From contig NZ_JABMIJ010000012.1 in assembly GCF_014885015.1 (NCBI RefSeq), positions 1 to 64,000 on the forward strand: a stretch of 64,000 bases of DNA. Reading direction: 5' to 3'. Positions 41,781-52,407 of the stretch are shown piece by piece. The stretch comes from Spirabiliibacterium falconis. GTDB lineage: Bacteria > Pseudomonadota > Gammaproteobacteria > Enterobacterales > Pasteurellaceae. Both the position numbers and the translations under genes were made by a program. Under the pieces are notes generated by a model. That model saw only the letters and a program-made list of their open reading frames with translations. It searched no databases and had not been told where the DNA came from. Every line of letters begins with the position of its first letter. The first letter of the stretch is position 1.

Positions 41781-42733
41781 TATGCCATCTGCTCTTTCAC
41801 AAACGTTTCAATATTATCGCGCACTTTATGCAATAGGGTATCAATTGCGCTATCTGATGCCCATGCAATGTGTGGCGTAATGAGCAAATTCGGGAGTTCT
41901 TTTGCCGCTTGCATAATCACATTGCCCTTTTCTGGCGGCTCTTTAATCATAACATCTAATGCTGCACCACCGAGCTGACCGCACTTTAATGCTGCAACCA
42001 GTGCGTGTTCATCAACTAACGGACCTCGCCCTGTATTGATTAAAAATGCGCCTTTTTTCATTTTATTAAGCACATGAGCATTGATGATATTTTGGGTATC
42101 TTCCGTTAATGGGCAGTGCAAACTGATAAAATCTGCCGTCGCTAGCACCTTGTCAAAAGGGCTATATCCTTCACGACACTGTGTTGCAGGGATATTTGGA
42201 CGTTCAGCAAATAACACATTCATGCCAACCGCACTGGCTAAGCGTGCCACTTCTGAGCCAAGATTACCTTTACCAATAATGCCCAATGTTGAGCCACGAA
42301 TATCGGTAATGGGGTAATCAAAATAGCAGAATTGTTTATTGTCCACCCAGCGATCTGTGAGCTGATCACGATACCAACCCATTAAACTGTGTTTTAACGC
42401 AAATATCATCCCCAAAACGTGTTCCGGGACACACGTTGATGAATAACCCGCCACATTTTTCACGCAAATGCCAAACTCTTTTGCTGCCACTAAATCGACG
42501 TTATTCATTCCCGTTGCAGTAATCGCTATCATTTTCAAACGTGGCAATTGCGCCATTAACGCTCGGTCAAGCACCACTTTATTACTCACCGCAATATCCG
42601 CATTTTTCAATCGTTCAAGTCTCTCTTGCGGATCGGTAAACGGATAGGCAACCCATTCGTGCGGGATGCGTGGTTTTGGCACTTCTACGCCTTGAGGGAA
42701 GGTGTCAGCATCAAGATGCACGATTGTTAACAT
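41780..42733 (-). CDS. D-2-hydroxyacid dehydrogenase (hydroxypyruvate/glycerate type)
   Basis: An NAD-dependent enzyme of 317 residues. The nucleotide loop is GIIGKGNLGSEVA, with an acidic residue (LFAERPN) at the end of the second strand favouring NAD over NADP. The catalytic set is Arg in NTGRGPLVDE, Glu in IKEPPEKG and His in TPHIAWAS. The closest type seems to be glycerate/hydroxypyruvate reductase; the substrate is not certain. Confidence 0.88.
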   Translation of the reverse strand: MLTIVHLDADTFPQGVEVPKPRIPHEWVAYPFTDPQERLERLKNADIAVSNKVVLDRALMAQLPRLKMIAITATGMNNVDLVAAKEFGICVKNVAGYSSTCVPEHVLGMIFALKHSLMGWYRDQLTDRWVDNKQFCYFDYPITDIRGSTLGIIGKGNLGSEVARLASAVGMNVLFAERPNIPATQCREGYSPFDKVLATADFISLHCPLTEDTQNIINAHVLNKMKKGAFLINTGRGPLVDEHALVAALKCGQLGGAALDVMIKEPPEKGNVIMQAAKELPNLLITPHIAWASDSAIDTLLHKVRDNIETFVKEQMA

Positions 42734-42750
42734 AATCTCTCCTTTTCTAC

Positions 42751-43572
42751 CTAGTGATAAATATGGCTAATTTGCTCCAATTGGCTAATCTTATCACGCA
42801 AAACCTGACTATTGGGATCTTCTGGGCATTTTTTTACAAAATTGTTAAAATCATCACGCGCCAGCTGAGTACACCCTAAATTGGCCAGCACAACACCGCG
42901 GTCTAATAATTCATACGGATTTTCAGGATAACGCTGCATGCACCATTCAATTAGACGCAAGGCTTGTTCATCTTTCTCCTCACGCATTAATGCCATTTTA
43001 GTCAGTTGCACGAGACGAGCTTCTAAGATGCCAGGTTCGGCTAACATCACATCGCGTGGATCTAGAGTGGCACCAAAGCCGAGATGCCCTTGAATTAATT
43101 TATCCAAATGTGCAAGGCTTATATAATCTCCATTCCAAGGATCAATAAATGCCACTTCATCATCGACTTGTGCCTTTAAAATTAATTGGGTTGGAAAATT
43201 CACGGGAAACAGCGGTAACGCAAAGCGGTTCGCCAAAAACAGTAAAATAGCACCAAGCGATACGGGCATGCCTTGTTTGGTATCCAAAATGGTGGATATT
43301 TTGAGATTATCAGATAAATAATAACGTTCTGGATCGCAAAAAAAACCTAATTCGCGATAAAAAATCTGCAATAATTGATCAAGCTGTGCCTTAATAGGCA
43401 AAGTGCGGTCCAGCTTAGCATTTACAGTACGCACTAAATGCCCCAATCGCCCATAAATACGGCTTGGCTTTAATTCCCCACTGAGTACGTTTTCCAATGT
43501 AATCATCACATTGATTAGCAAACGCTGAGCATGAGATTGTGCTTTACTTACTGGTTGTTGTGTCTGCATCAT
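42751..43572 (-). CDS. sirB1: SirB1 family protein (transglutaminase-like plus TPR)
   Basis: A 273-residue protein with a transglutaminase-like N-terminal domain (GMPVSLGAILLFLANRFALPLFPVNFPTQLILK, in pieces near 101-133) and a TPR-like C-terminal part (residues 190-260). The classical Cys nucleophile of transglutaminases appears absent, as in the family, so catalysis is doubtful. In E. coli sirB1 (ychA) also lies next to prmC and prfA. Biochemical function is unknown. It starts as prmC ends. Confidence 0.87.
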   Translation of the reverse strand: MMQTQQPVSKAQSHAQRLLINVMITLENVLSGELKPSRIYGRLGHLVRTVNAKLDRTLPIKAQLDQLLQIFYRELGFFCDPERYYLSDNLKISTILDTKQGMPVSLGAILLFLANRFALPLFPVNFPTQLILKAQVDDEVAFIDPWNGDYISLAHLDKLIQGHLGFGATLDPRDVMLAEPGILEARLVQLTKMALMREEKDEQALRLIEWCMQRYPENPYELLDRGVVLANLGCTQLARDDFNNFVKKCPEDPNSQVLRDKISQLEQISHIYH

Positions 43573-44456
43573 TATTTCCTTGCCAACGTTACACGCTCAT
43601 TGCCAGCATAATCCTCATTAGTTTGGATAGCCTGCCACTGGTTGCGTGCAAATAATTCTCGTACCGCACTGCCTTGCTGCCAGCCGTGTTCTAACAACAA
43701 ATATCCACCAGCATTTAAATAATTTTTAGCATTCATGATAATCTGTTCAAGATCCCCTAAACCGCACTTTTCCGCCACCAATGCACTGCGGGGCTCAAAG
43801 CGAACATCGCCACGCTGCAAATGGGGATCATGCCCATCAATATAGGGCGGATTGCTTACAATCAAATCAAAACGTTGCCCGTCAAGGGCGGTGAACCAAT
43901 CACTGTGCAAAAACGTAACCCCAGACAGGGCATTTCGCTGCTGATTATGTTCGGCAAGAGTAACCGCACTTTTTATTTTATCCACACCGACAATACGCAA
44001 CGTGCAATCATAGTGCTGACAATAAGGCTGCAATTCATATGCCAGTGCAAGGGCGATGGCTCCTGTGCCAGTGCCTAAATCAAGAATCGAAAAGTGCGGT
44101 AAATTCAGTTGGGCAATATCTGCTTTGGCAAGCTCCAACGCACATTCCACCAGCACTTCAGTATCAGGGCGTGGAATCAAGGTGTCAGGTGACACAGTTA
44201 ACGTTAACGACCAAAATGCCTTTTCTTCCAAAATATAGGCCATCGGCTCACCCTGCATACGGCGATGTAAAAGTGCGGTCAACTGCGCTAGCTGTGCGTT
44301 ATTTAACGGCGTATCTGAAAACGCCATAATCTGCGCGCGAGAGCAATTTGTAACGCGCTCAAGCAACAAAACACTGTCCAGTTTAGCACTTTCATTCACC
44401 CCGCACTGTTGCAATGCGACAACCGCACTTTTAAGCCAATCGGCATAGCTTGTCAT
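43572..44456 (-). CDS. prmC: Peptide chain release factor N5-glutamine methyltransferase
   Basis: Methylates the Gln of the GGQ loop in release factors. The 294 residues include an N-terminal helical domain, the SAM loop ILDLGTGTGAIALALA, and SNPPYID, the NPPY motif that binds the target glutamine. It lies just downstream of prfA, its substrate gene, as in E. coli. Confidence 0.97.
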   Translation of the reverse strand: MTSYADWLKSAVVALQQCGVNESAKLDSVLLLERVTNCSRAQIMAFSDTPLNNAQLAQLTALLHRRMQGEPMAYILEEKAFWSLTLTVSPDTLIPRPDTEVLVECALELAKADIAQLNLPHFSILDLGTGTGAIALALAYELQPYCQHYDCTLRIVGVDKIKSAVTLAEHNQQRNALSGVTFLHSDWFTALDGQRFDLIVSNPPYIDGHDPHLQRGDVRFEPRSALVAEKCGLGDLEQIIMNAKNYLNAGGYLLLEHGWQQGSAVRELFARNQWQAIQTNEDYAGNERVTLARK

Positions 44457-44490
44457 GTAGTCAACTCCGTCAACATCTAAATGCTATGCG

Positions 44491-45573
44491 TTAATTTTCG
44501 TCTGATAACGCTGCGAGTTGATCAGCTTGATATTCCGTGATGATAGGCTGGATTAATTCGTCCATTTTGCCGTTCATCACCTCATCTAAACGATAAAGCG
44601 TCAAATTAATTCGGTGATCAGTCACCCGCCCTTGTGGGTAATTATATGTACGGATTTTATCGCTTCGATCACCACTTCCAAGCAAATCACGCCGTGTATT
44701 GGCGGTTTCCGCAGCCTTACGCTCCTCTTCCGCTTTAACAATGCGTGAAGCCAAAACTGACATGGCTTTCGCTTTATTTTTATGTTGTGAACGCTCATCT
44801 TGACACTCCACCACAATGCCCGTTGGCAAGTGGGTAATACGCACCGCAGAATCGGTTGTATTTACATGCTGACCACCTGCGCCAGAAGAACGATACGTGT
44901 CAATTTTAAGATCGGACGGATTGATTTCAGGCAATTCAGATTCAGGCAATTCAGGCATTACCGCCACCGTACAAGCAGAAGTGTGAATACGCCCTTGCGA
45001 TTCCGTTTTCGGTACACGTTGTACACGATGCCCACCTGATTCAAACTTTAATTGTCCATAAACGCCTTCACCACTAATTTTGGCAATCACTTCCTTAAAG
45101 CCGCCTTGTTCACTTTCGTTTGCACTCATCAATTCTACACGCCAGCGTTTGATTTCCGCATAACGGCTATACATTCTAAATAAATCACCACAAAAAATAC
45201 CTGCCTCGTCACCGCCTGTACCTGCACGAATTTCTAAAAAACAGTTATATTCATCATTCGGATCTTTCGGCAAGAGTAAAAGCTGCAAACGTTGCTCTAG
45301 GGCTTCACTTTGAGTTTTACATTGTTCAATTTCTTCTTGCGCCATTTCTTTCATGGCGGGGTCGTCTAGCAACAATTGTGCTTGAGAAAGATCATCTTGC
45401 TGCTTTTTCCACGCACTGAAGCACTCAACCACTTCACCAAGTTGTGCATATTCTTTAGAATAAGCCCGAAATTTGTCTTGATCGTTAATCACCTCAGGTG
45501 AGCCAAGCAGAGCTTGTAGCTCTTCATGGCGTTCATTTAAGCTGTCTAGCTTTGCGATAATAGAATCTTTCAT
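44491..45573 (-). CDS. prfA: Peptide chain release factor 1
   Basis: Ends translation at UAA and UAG. It has 360 residues with the codon-reading motif ([12 protein letters not shown] region, containing the expected P-x-T-like segment) and [15 protein letters not shown] carrying the methylated GGQ. It is first of prfA-prmC-sirB1. Confidence 0.97.
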   Translation of the reverse strand: MKDSIIAKLDSLNERHEELQALLGSPEVINDQDKFRAYSKEYAQLGEVVECFSAWKKQQDDLSQAQLLLDDPAMKEMAQEEIEQCKTQSEALEQRLQLLLLPKDPNDEYNCFLEIRAGTGGDEAGIFCGDLFRMYSRYAEIKRWRVELMSANESEQGGFKEVIAKISGEGVYGQLKFESGGHRVQRVPKTESQGRIHTSACTVAVMPELPESELPEINPSDLKIDTYRSSGAGGQHVNTTDSAVRITHLPTGIVVECQDERSQHKNKAKAMSVLASRIVKAEEERKAAETANTRRDLLGSGDRSDKIRTYNYPQGRVTDHRINLTLYRLDEVMNGKMDELIQPIITEYQADQLAALSDEN

Positions 45574-45654
45574 AATATCTACATGTTGAAAAGTTGGATT
45601 GATAACGGGCTATTTTAGCCTACTTTGTTGGATTTTGCTTAACTAAAATTTAAG

Positions 45655-46971
45655 CTAGTGCTCTTGCTCATCATCAAGCCCAAGCGCACTCGAAAAAAGT
45701 TGCAATGCCTTTGTATCGCCTTGCTTGACCAACTGAGTAATCGCGTAAGTAGGGCTATGCAACAAATGGTTTGTCAGTTTATAACTCATCTCTTGTAGCA
45801 CAGTTTCGACCGCTTGCCCTTGTGCCAGTGCAAGCTGTGCTTTGGCAAGTAACATTTGGCGCGTTGCTTCTGCTTGTGCACGATACTGACGGATTAAATT
45901 TGAAGATTGATGCAATTTTAGCCATTGAAAAAAATCTTGTGCCTCTTGTGCCACAATCAGTTCCGCTTGTTGTGAAGCCTGCTGGCGTTGAGCCTTATTT
46001 TGCTCGATAATGTGTTGCAAATCGTCCACACAATAATGATAGACAGAATCAAGTTCACCCACCGCCTCTTCCACATCACGAGGCACCGCAATATCAATAA
46101 TCAACATTGGGCGATATTTCCGTGCTTTTTGGGCTGTTTTCACCATTGTCACATCAATCAACGGAACGGGGCTTGCAGTGGAACAAATTACAATATCCGC
46201 CTGATTTAATCCCGCTTGCAATTGGTCAAGCCCCATCACTGTCATAGGCGCAACCCGCTGAGAAAGGGCGTTAGCACGCTCTAAAGTGCGGTTAGCAATC
46301 AAGACATTGCTCGCCCCTTGTTGAGATAGGTAACGGCTGACTAATTCAATTGTTTCACCCGCGCCCAATAACAAAATAGTAAGTGGCTGAAAAGAATCAA
46401 AAATTTGGCGTGCAAGACTGGTGGCGGCATAGGCGACTGACACCGCACTGCCACCAATCGCTGTTTCACTACGCACACGTTTTGCACTAGCAAAACTTTT
46501 TTGAAAAAGGCGTGAAAATTCACTGCTCAGGTTTAGCCCTTGCTGATGATAAAACTGCTCACTGGCACCAAAGGCTTGCTTTACCTGCCCTAAAATTTGG
46601 GGCTCTCCCAAAATCAGCGAATCCAGCCCACATGCTACGCGCATCAGATGTTTTGCTACTTGGAGATTTTGTTGAAGATAAATACTTTCTCGCACCTGTT
46701 TTTCATTTATCCCGTGCAGGGTAATAAACCAGCGCAGAACATTTTCGATCCAAGTGCGGTTTTTCTCATCTGCTTCATCGGGCGGAATATGTCGGGCGTG
46801 GAGATACACTTCAGTGCGGTTACAGGTGGAGAGAATCACCGCACTTTCACCTAACTGTTGTGCCTGAATTTGTTGCAAGGCAAGTGTGCGCTTTTCATCA
46901 CTGAAAGCGACCTGCTCGCGTAGCTCAACTGGTGCTGTTTTATGATTAATCCCAAGCAATAAAATGGTCAT
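45655..46971 (-). CDS. hemA: Glutamyl-tRNA reductase
   Basis: Reduces glutamyl-tRNA to glutamate semialdehyde, committing to haem. This marks a haem-making organism, unlike haem-requiring H. influenzae. It has 438 residues from the ATG at 46971 ([19 protein letters not shown]). The catalytic Cys is in [11 protein letters not shown], the NADPH loop is [16 protein letters not shown], and a C-terminal dimer helix follows. An 11-residue upstream extension overlaps an uptake signal and is unlikely. Confidence 0.96.
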   Translation of the reverse strand: MTILLLGINHKTAPVELREQVAFSDEKRTLALQQIQAQQLGESAVILSTCNRTEVYLHARHIPPDEADEKNRTWIENVLRWFITLHGINEKQVRESIYLQQNLQVAKHLMRVACGLDSLILGEPQILGQVKQAFGASEQFYHQQGLNLSSEFSRLFQKSFASAKRVRSETAIGGSAVSVAYAATSLARQIFDSFQPLTILLLGAGETIELVSRYLSQQGASNVLIANRTLERANALSQRVAPMTVMGLDQLQAGLNQADIVICSTASPVPLIDVTMVKTAQKARKYRPMLIIDIAVPRDVEEAVGELDSVYHYCVDDLQHIIEQNKAQRQQASQQAELIVAQEAQDFFQWLKLHQSSNLIRQYRAQAEATRQMLLAKAQLALAQGQAVETVLQEMSYKLTNHLLHSPTYAITQLVKQGDTKALQLFSSALGLDDEQEH

Positions 46972-47061
46972 TTTTGGGCTTGCCCCACTCCCACAAAACC
47001 GCAAAGTGCGGTAAAACGCAACATTTTAATCAATTGTGCTGCATTCGGCAACCATTGTGAT

Positions 47062-48498
47062 TTATCTCTGCCAGCCCGCACCAATCGCTTTGTATAAATT
47101 CAGTAGGTTCTGCCCTTTAGCCAGCTGCAATTCAAGCATTTTTTGTTCTAAATCCAGTGCATCAAGACGTGCTCGCAAAGCGTGATCCAGTGTTTTTTCA
47201 CCATAGCTAAACAGGCGATTTCCTTGGGTGGCTTGACGTTTAGCCAGCACAACCGCACTTTGCAATTTTTGAGCTTGTGCAATGAGTGCATATTGTAGCT
47301 GATAACTACTTTCCACCTCACTTAGGGTACGCAGTAATGTTTGATCATACTCCAAAAGTGCGGTTTTCAAACGTGCATCCGCTGCGTCAATGTTGGCTTG
47401 AATGCGCCCATTGGTGAACAGCGGCAACTGAACACCCACGCTGACAAGCCCGCCTATTCCTTTTAACGTCGGTAAATCGCCGTCGAGCTCAATCCGACCA
47501 CCTTGCCCAAGAAAGCGAATATCAAAGCGAGGCAATAAATCCGCTTTTGCACTCGCCAGTTTGGCGGCATAGGCATCCACGGCAGCTTTTTTGCCTTGAA
47601 TATCTGGGCGATAATCAAGTAACTGACTTGGTTGCACGCCCGTTGGTGGCAATGGTAAGCGATTGAGTAGCGAATGCTGACCTAACAATACGCGTCGATC
47701 GAGTTGAAATGCTTGCGGTGTTTGCCCAATCAGCACCGCAATACTGCGTTCATAAGCACTAAACTGGGCATTTAGGCTCATTGCTTGTGCTTGTACCGCA
47801 TGTAATTTAGCCTCTACTTCACTCACTTCGTACGCTGTGACCTGCCCTGCCTCAAACCGCCCTTTAACATACTGCTGCAGTTTACGCAATGTTGTTGCCA
47901 TTGCTGTCAATGTTGAACGTTGTTCAAGCGTATATGCGGCGTTGAGATAATTTTCAGCAATGGCTGTGGTCAACATCATTTGACTGCCATACACGCGTGC
48001 TTGTGCACCGCGTGCAGCGGCACTGGCGGCATCGGAATCACTTTTCTTTTGCCCGAAAATATCCACCTCCCAGCTTGCCATCACGCCCACATTCGCACCA
48101 TAGCCTTTGCTGTTGATGTGATCATCTTGCCCCAGCAAAGTGCGGTATGGCTCATCAATTGGATTATTAATTTGGCTACGCTGCCCGCCAATATTACCAC
48201 CTATGCCGACATTTGGACCAAGGTCGCTTTGCGCCAGTTGTGCGATGGCGCGTGCTTCATTCAGGCGAGATTGCGCAATGGCGATATCAGGGCTATTTTT
48301 AAGCCCTTGCTCAATCAAGCTCGCAAGTTGTGCATCGTGCCAATATTGCCACCACTGTTGCATATTCTGTGCCTGCCCAGCCTTAACTTGCTCAAATTGC
48401 GCAGGTAACTTAATGTTGGAATTTATTGGTACTTGCGTTTGAGAACAGGCTGTCAAAAAAAGCACAAGTGCGGTGAATACACATTTGGAATGCGGCAT
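47062..48498 (-). CDS. Outer membrane efflux lipoprotein, NodT/TolC family
   Basis: The outer membrane channel of the efflux system. It has 478 residues from the ATG at 48498, which has a TAGGAG site. The signal peptide ends in the lipobox LTAC, giving lipidated Cys18. The two tandem OEP domains contain the WEVDIFG segment near residue 160 and long coiled-coil helices. It is the last of four same-strand genes, nine bases after the permease gene. Confidence 0.9.
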   Translation of the reverse strand: MPHSKCVFTALVLFLTACSQTQVPINSNIKLPAQFEQVKAGQAQNMQQWWQYWHDAQLASLIEQGLKNSPDIAIAQSRLNEARAIAQLAQSDLGPNVGIGGNIGGQRSQINNPIDEPYRTLLGQDDHINSKGYGANVGVMASWEVDIFGQKKSDSDAASAAARGAQARVYGSQMMLTTAIAENYLNAAYTLEQRSTLTAMATTLRKLQQYVKGRFEAGQVTAYEVSEVEAKLHAVQAQAMSLNAQFSAYERSIAVLIGQTPQAFQLDRRVLLGQHSLLNRLPLPPTGVQPSQLLDYRPDIQGKKAAVDAYAAKLASAKADLLPRFDIRFLGQGGRIELDGDLPTLKGIGGLVSVGVQLPLFTNGRIQANIDAADARLKTALLEYDQTLLRTLSEVESSYQLQYALIAQAQKLQSAVVLAKRQATQGNRLFSYGEKTLDHALRARLDALDLEQKMLELQLAKGQNLLNLYKAIGAGWQR

Positions 48499-48506
48499 AA
48501 TAACTC

Positions 48507-49634
48507 CTAATTTTGTCTGGCTAGCATTGAGCGGAAACTGGCGATGGCTAGGGCAACAAATATCGCACCAAGCACGGCCATGATCAGCACGCGGTGCCAA
48601 ATGGTCTCCCACCCCGCACCTCGGAATAACACATCTTGACTGATGGCAACAAATTGGGTCAGTGGTGAGAGCTGCATAACATCTTGCACGCCTTGCGGCA
48701 TGTTTTCAAACGGCGACGGCGCACCAGAGAGCAAATACAGCACGATATAAACTGGCAAACACAACAGGCTAAATTGCGGCATGGTTGGCGCTTGGGTAGC
48801 TAAAAAGAGCCCTAAGCCCGCGATGGAAAAGAGATAAACCACCTCACTGGCAGCGAACAGCCAAATGGAGCCGTTAATCGGCGCCCCCAAAAATTGATGC
48901 ACCACAAAATAGAGCGACAGCATGGCGGAAACCAAAATCACCAAGCCATTGGCTAAAATTTTAGAAAAGGCAATTTCGCTGGCACTCACGGGCATCACCA
49001 ATAGATGCTCAATTGTGCCGTGTTCACGTTCGCGAATGACTGCAGCCCCTACGAGAATTAATGCTAATAAACTCGAATTGCCTGTGATTTGCGTCATTGG
49101 CATAAACCACTCACTGCGCAAATTGCTGTTGAACAACACATTCACCACAGGTTTGAGCGGCAAAATCTCGCTCATCGACGGCTGGTGTAAAAATTCGCTG
49201 ATTTGGCGATTGATGATTTGGCTTAAATAACTCGCCCCCACTCCCGCTTGTGTCATGGCGGTGGCATCAACCAATAGCTGAATTTGCGGCTGCTCTCCTG
49301 CCAGCATTTTTTGCTCAAATTCAGGCGGAATGGTCAGCACAAAAATAAACTCCCCCTCATCCATTGCCTTATCAATTTGTGCTGGTGAAATACTTTTTAC
49401 CTGCTTGAAATAGGGAGGCAAGATTGCATCACGAATTTGATAAGACAGCGTGGATTGGTCTTGATCCCACACCGCCACCGACGCATTTTTAACCTCAGTT
49501 GTAATGCCTTTTGCAATAGAATAGATGGTAAACGTAAACATAATCACCACCAACCCCATCAACGTGTAATCACTAAATAAACTGCGCAGTTCTTTGACAG
49601 ATAGAAAATAAACATTCTTCAACCAGCGTAACAC
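48507..49634 (-). CDS. ABC-2 type permease, YhhJ-like
   Basis: A 375-residue inner membrane subunit with one N-terminal helix (about 24-44), a periplasmic domain and five C-terminal helices, as in ABC-2 exporters. GTIEHLLVMPVSASEI is the typical cytoplasmic loop. It matches E. coli YhhJ, which neighbours rbbA. It starts two bases after the ATPase gene, implying coupling. Confidence 0.88.
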   Translation of the reverse strand: MLRWLKNVYFLSVKELRSLFSDYTLMGLVVIMFTFTIYSIAKGITTEVKNASVAVWDQDQSTLSYQIRDAILPPYFKQVKSISPAQIDKAMDEGEFIFVLTIPPEFEQKMLAGEQPQIQLLVDATAMTQAGVGASYLSQIINRQISEFLHQPSMSEILPLKPVVNVLFNSNLRSEWFMPMTQITGNSSLLALILVGAAVIREREHGTIEHLLVMPVSASEIAFSKILANGLVILVSAMLSLYFVVHQFLGAPINGSIWLFAASEVVYLFSIAGLGLFLATQAPTMPQFSLLCLPVYIVLYLLSGAPSPFENMPQGVQDVMQLSPLTQFVAISQDVLFRGAGWETIWHRVLIMAVLGAIFVALAIASFRSMLARQN

Positions 49635-49635
49635 C

Positions 49636-52383
49636 TCACACCTCCTGCTTTTTCAGCATTAAACTGGCCAAAACCAGATAGGTAATGAAAAAAAGCAATA
49701 ACACGCCATAAATAGCGATAAAACTCGAAAACCCAAGCCCTTTAGTAAATGTGCCAAGACTAATTAAATTATACCAACTAGTTGGAAAACTCCATCCGAT
49801 CCAATACCCTACCCCCGTTAGCGTTGACATCGGATACAACAGCCCTGAAAAGTTCAGTGCAGGCACCATAGAAATGATTGCAGCAGCAAAAATAGCGGCC
49901 ACTTGCGATTTCACAAAGGCTGAAATTAATAAACCAAACGCCGTTGAAGCAAGTATCAAACATAATGCGCCCAAACTCATCGCCCAAAATGATCCTTTCA
50001 TTGGCACGCCAATCAATGCAATCGTCAACCCAATTAAAACAAAATAACTTGCCATCGCTAACATGGCGTAAGGTAATTGTTTGCCAAGTAGGTACTGCCA
50101 TGTCGCCGCAGGTGATGAGTACAAATTGGTAATTGAACCAATTTCTTTCTCACGCACGACCCCAAGTGCGGTCATCATACAGGGGATCATCATCAATGTG
50201 AGCATAATCAATCCAGGCGAGATCGCATTTACACTGCGAAATGATTGATTATAAATAAACCGCACTTCAAGATCATAAGCTGTTGGCAAACTATAGCCTT
50301 GCTGTGCGTAATAATCTTTCACATATTGCGCCATAATGCCTTGAATATTGCCAACAATATTTTCCCCCGTAAATGGCATAGAGCCATCAACATAAAAGGC
50401 GACTTCAGGCTTTTGACCTTGCAATAATTTTCGTCCAAAATCAGGGGGGATATCCAGTGCCAAGCGGGCTTTACCACTGCGTAAACTGTCAAACAACGCA
50501 TCTCGCGTGCGAATTTTCCCCACTTCGTGAAAATAACTCGAGCCTTCAAATTGCTCTACTAAACGGCGACTTTCTTGAGTTTGATCCTGATCCCATACGG
50601 CAAAGCGTAAGTTACTCACATCAAATGAAATGCCATAACTGCCTGCCAGCAGCAAAATCACGGGGCCGAAGATCGCAAACAGTAAACGAATTTTATCACG
50701 CAGTAACTCTTTACCTTCACGAATCGCAAAGGTCATCACAATCATAAACCAATACGCCAGCCCCGTCGGATTACCTTTCGTCTCACTTAAGCCGTCGTTT
50801 TCCAGTGCCTCATCGGCGTGATTAACCGCACTTTGCTCGCCGTCTTTCTCTTCTTCTTGCTCCAAAAAGAGAATGAACGCTTCTTCCAACGTATCGGCGT
50901 GTTGTTCTTGGCGCAATTCCTCAGGCGTGCCTACCCCTAATACCCGCCCTCGATGCATAAATGAAATCCGATCACAACGCTGTGCCTCATTCATAAAATG
51001 AGTAGAGACAAAAATCGTAATGCGATCATCTCGCGAGAGCTTCAGTAAATATTCCCAAAACATATCCCGAGCTGCGGGGTCAACTCCAGAGGTGGGTTCA
51101 TCTAAAATGAGTACCTCAGGGTGATGCAAACACGCCGCCGCAAGCTGCAAACGCTGACGCACGCCAAGAGACAATGAGGCAGGGATAGTCTCAACTACAT
51201 CATTAAGTTCAAATTGCTTGATGGCCTGCTCAACCGCACTTTGCCTTTCTTTGCCTTCTAATTGATACAATTTCGCATGCAAATCCAGATTTTGACGTAC
51301 GGTTAGCTCTTCATATAATGAAAAGGCTTGCGACATATAACCAACCCGCTTGCGTGTTTGCATATCGCCCGCAGCAACACGTTTACCAAGCAATTTCGCA
51401 CTGCCAGAGGTGGCATCCAAAAGGCCTGTTAGCATTTTCATTGTGGTAGATTTCCCGCACCCATTTGAACCCAAGAAACCGAAAATTTCCCCTTTAGGGA
51501 TACTAAAACTCACATCATTTACCGCTGTAAAATCGCCAAATTTTTTGACCAAATGGTGTGCTTCAATCGCTGGCGGTTCATCGGGATTTGCTTGAAATGG
51601 GGGAATTTGACTATCGTCCCAGTGAGTTTGTTTATCTTCTGGCAACAACCGAATATAGGCTTGCTCTAGATTTTTGCTACCTGTATTAGCAAGCACATTT
51701 GCCGTTTTATCGTTCACCAGCAACTTACCATCATCCATAGCTAACAGATATTCAAACTGTTCTGCCTCATCAATATACGCCGTCGCGACAAGCACAGTCA
51801 TATCTGTAATTTCTTGGCGTAACGCATTCACTAGCGTCCAAAATTGACGACGTGAAAGCGGGTCAACCCCTGTGGTAGGCTCATCTAAAATAAGTAAATC
51901 AGGATTATGAACAAGCGCACAACATAGGCTGAGTTTTTGCTTCATCCCTCCTGACAATTTCCCCGCAGCACGATCGGGAAAAGGAGAAAGCCCTGTCGCA
52001 CGCATTAAACGCTCAATACGCTGCTTTCGCAGTCTGCTGTCTAACCCATAAAGACGGGCATGAAAATCAATATTCTCATACACCGACAACGTTGGGTAAA
52101 GATTTTTACCTAGTCCTTGCGGCATAAATGCTACTTTGGACGAAAGCACTTGGCGATCGGATTTTTTGTGAAGCTCACATCCTAATACCTGCACGTGACC
52201 ATCTTGAATTTTCTTCACGCCCGCAATCAAAGACAATAAAGTCGATTTACCTACGCCATCAGGACCAATCAGTCCAATGGTTTTTCCCATAGGGAGGGTT
52301 AGTGATACATTATCTAACGCAAGCGTTTTCCCATAACGGTGAGAAACCGCCTCAACACTAACAGCATTATTTTTATCATTCAT
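49636..52383 (-). CDS. RbbA-like fused double ABC ATPase and permease
   Basis: A 915-residue fusion: ATPase 1 (about 5-230), ATPase 2 (about 275-510), then an ABC-2 permease with six helices. ATPase 1 has Walker A GPDGVGKST, signature LSGGMKQ, Walker B LLILDEPTTGVDP, but its switch position reads TAYIDEA instead of THxxDEA. ATPase 2 has Walker A GSNGCGKST, a changed signature LSLGVRQ, and a normal His in STHFMNEA. One ATP site is thus canonical and one degenerate. E. coli RbbA has this layout and is also reported to bind ribosomes. The ATG at 52383 is preferred over a TTG four codons upstream. Confidence 0.9.
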   Translation of the reverse strand: MNDKNNAVSVEAVSHRYGKTLALDNVSLTLPMGKTIGLIGPDGVGKSTLLSLIAGVKKIQDGHVQVLGCELHKKSDRQVLSSKVAFMPQGLGKNLYPTLSVYENIDFHARLYGLDSRLRKQRIERLMRATGLSPFPDRAAGKLSGGMKQKLSLCCALVHNPDLLILDEPTTGVDPLSRRQFWTLVNALRQEITDMTVLVATAYIDEAEQFEYLLAMDDGKLLVNDKTANVLANTGSKNLEQAYIRLLPEDKQTHWDDSQIPPFQANPDEPPAIEAHHLVKKFGDFTAVNDVSFSIPKGEIFGFLGSNGCGKSTTMKMLTGLLDATSGSAKLLGKRVAAGDMQTRKRVGYMSQAFSLYEELTVRQNLDLHAKLYQLEGKERQSAVEQAIKQFELNDVVETIPASLSLGVRQRLQLAAACLHHPEVLILDEPTSGVDPAARDMFWEYLLKLSRDDRITIFVSTHFMNEAQRCDRISFMHRGRVLGVGTPEELRQEQHADTLEEAFILFLEQEEEKDGEQSAVNHADEALENDGLSETKGNPTGLAYWFMIVMTFAIREGKELLRDKIRLLFAIFGPVILLLAGSYGISFDVSNLRFAVWDQDQTQESRRLVEQFEGSSYFHEVGKIRTRDALFDSLRSGKARLALDIPPDFGRKLLQGQKPEVAFYVDGSMPFTGENIVGNIQGIMAQYVKDYYAQQGYSLPTAYDLEVRFIYNQSFRSVNAISPGLIMLTLMMIPCMMTALGVVREKEIGSITNLYSSPAATWQYLLGKQLPYAMLAMASYFVLIGLTIALIGVPMKGSFWAMSLGALCLILASTAFGLLISAFVKSQVAAIFAAAIISMVPALNFSGLLYPMSTLTGVGYWIGWSFPTSWYNLISLGTFTKGLGFSSFIAIYGVLLLFFITYLVLASLMLKKQEV

Positions 52384-52407
52384 TTCAATGCCCAATGAAA
52401 AGTGCGG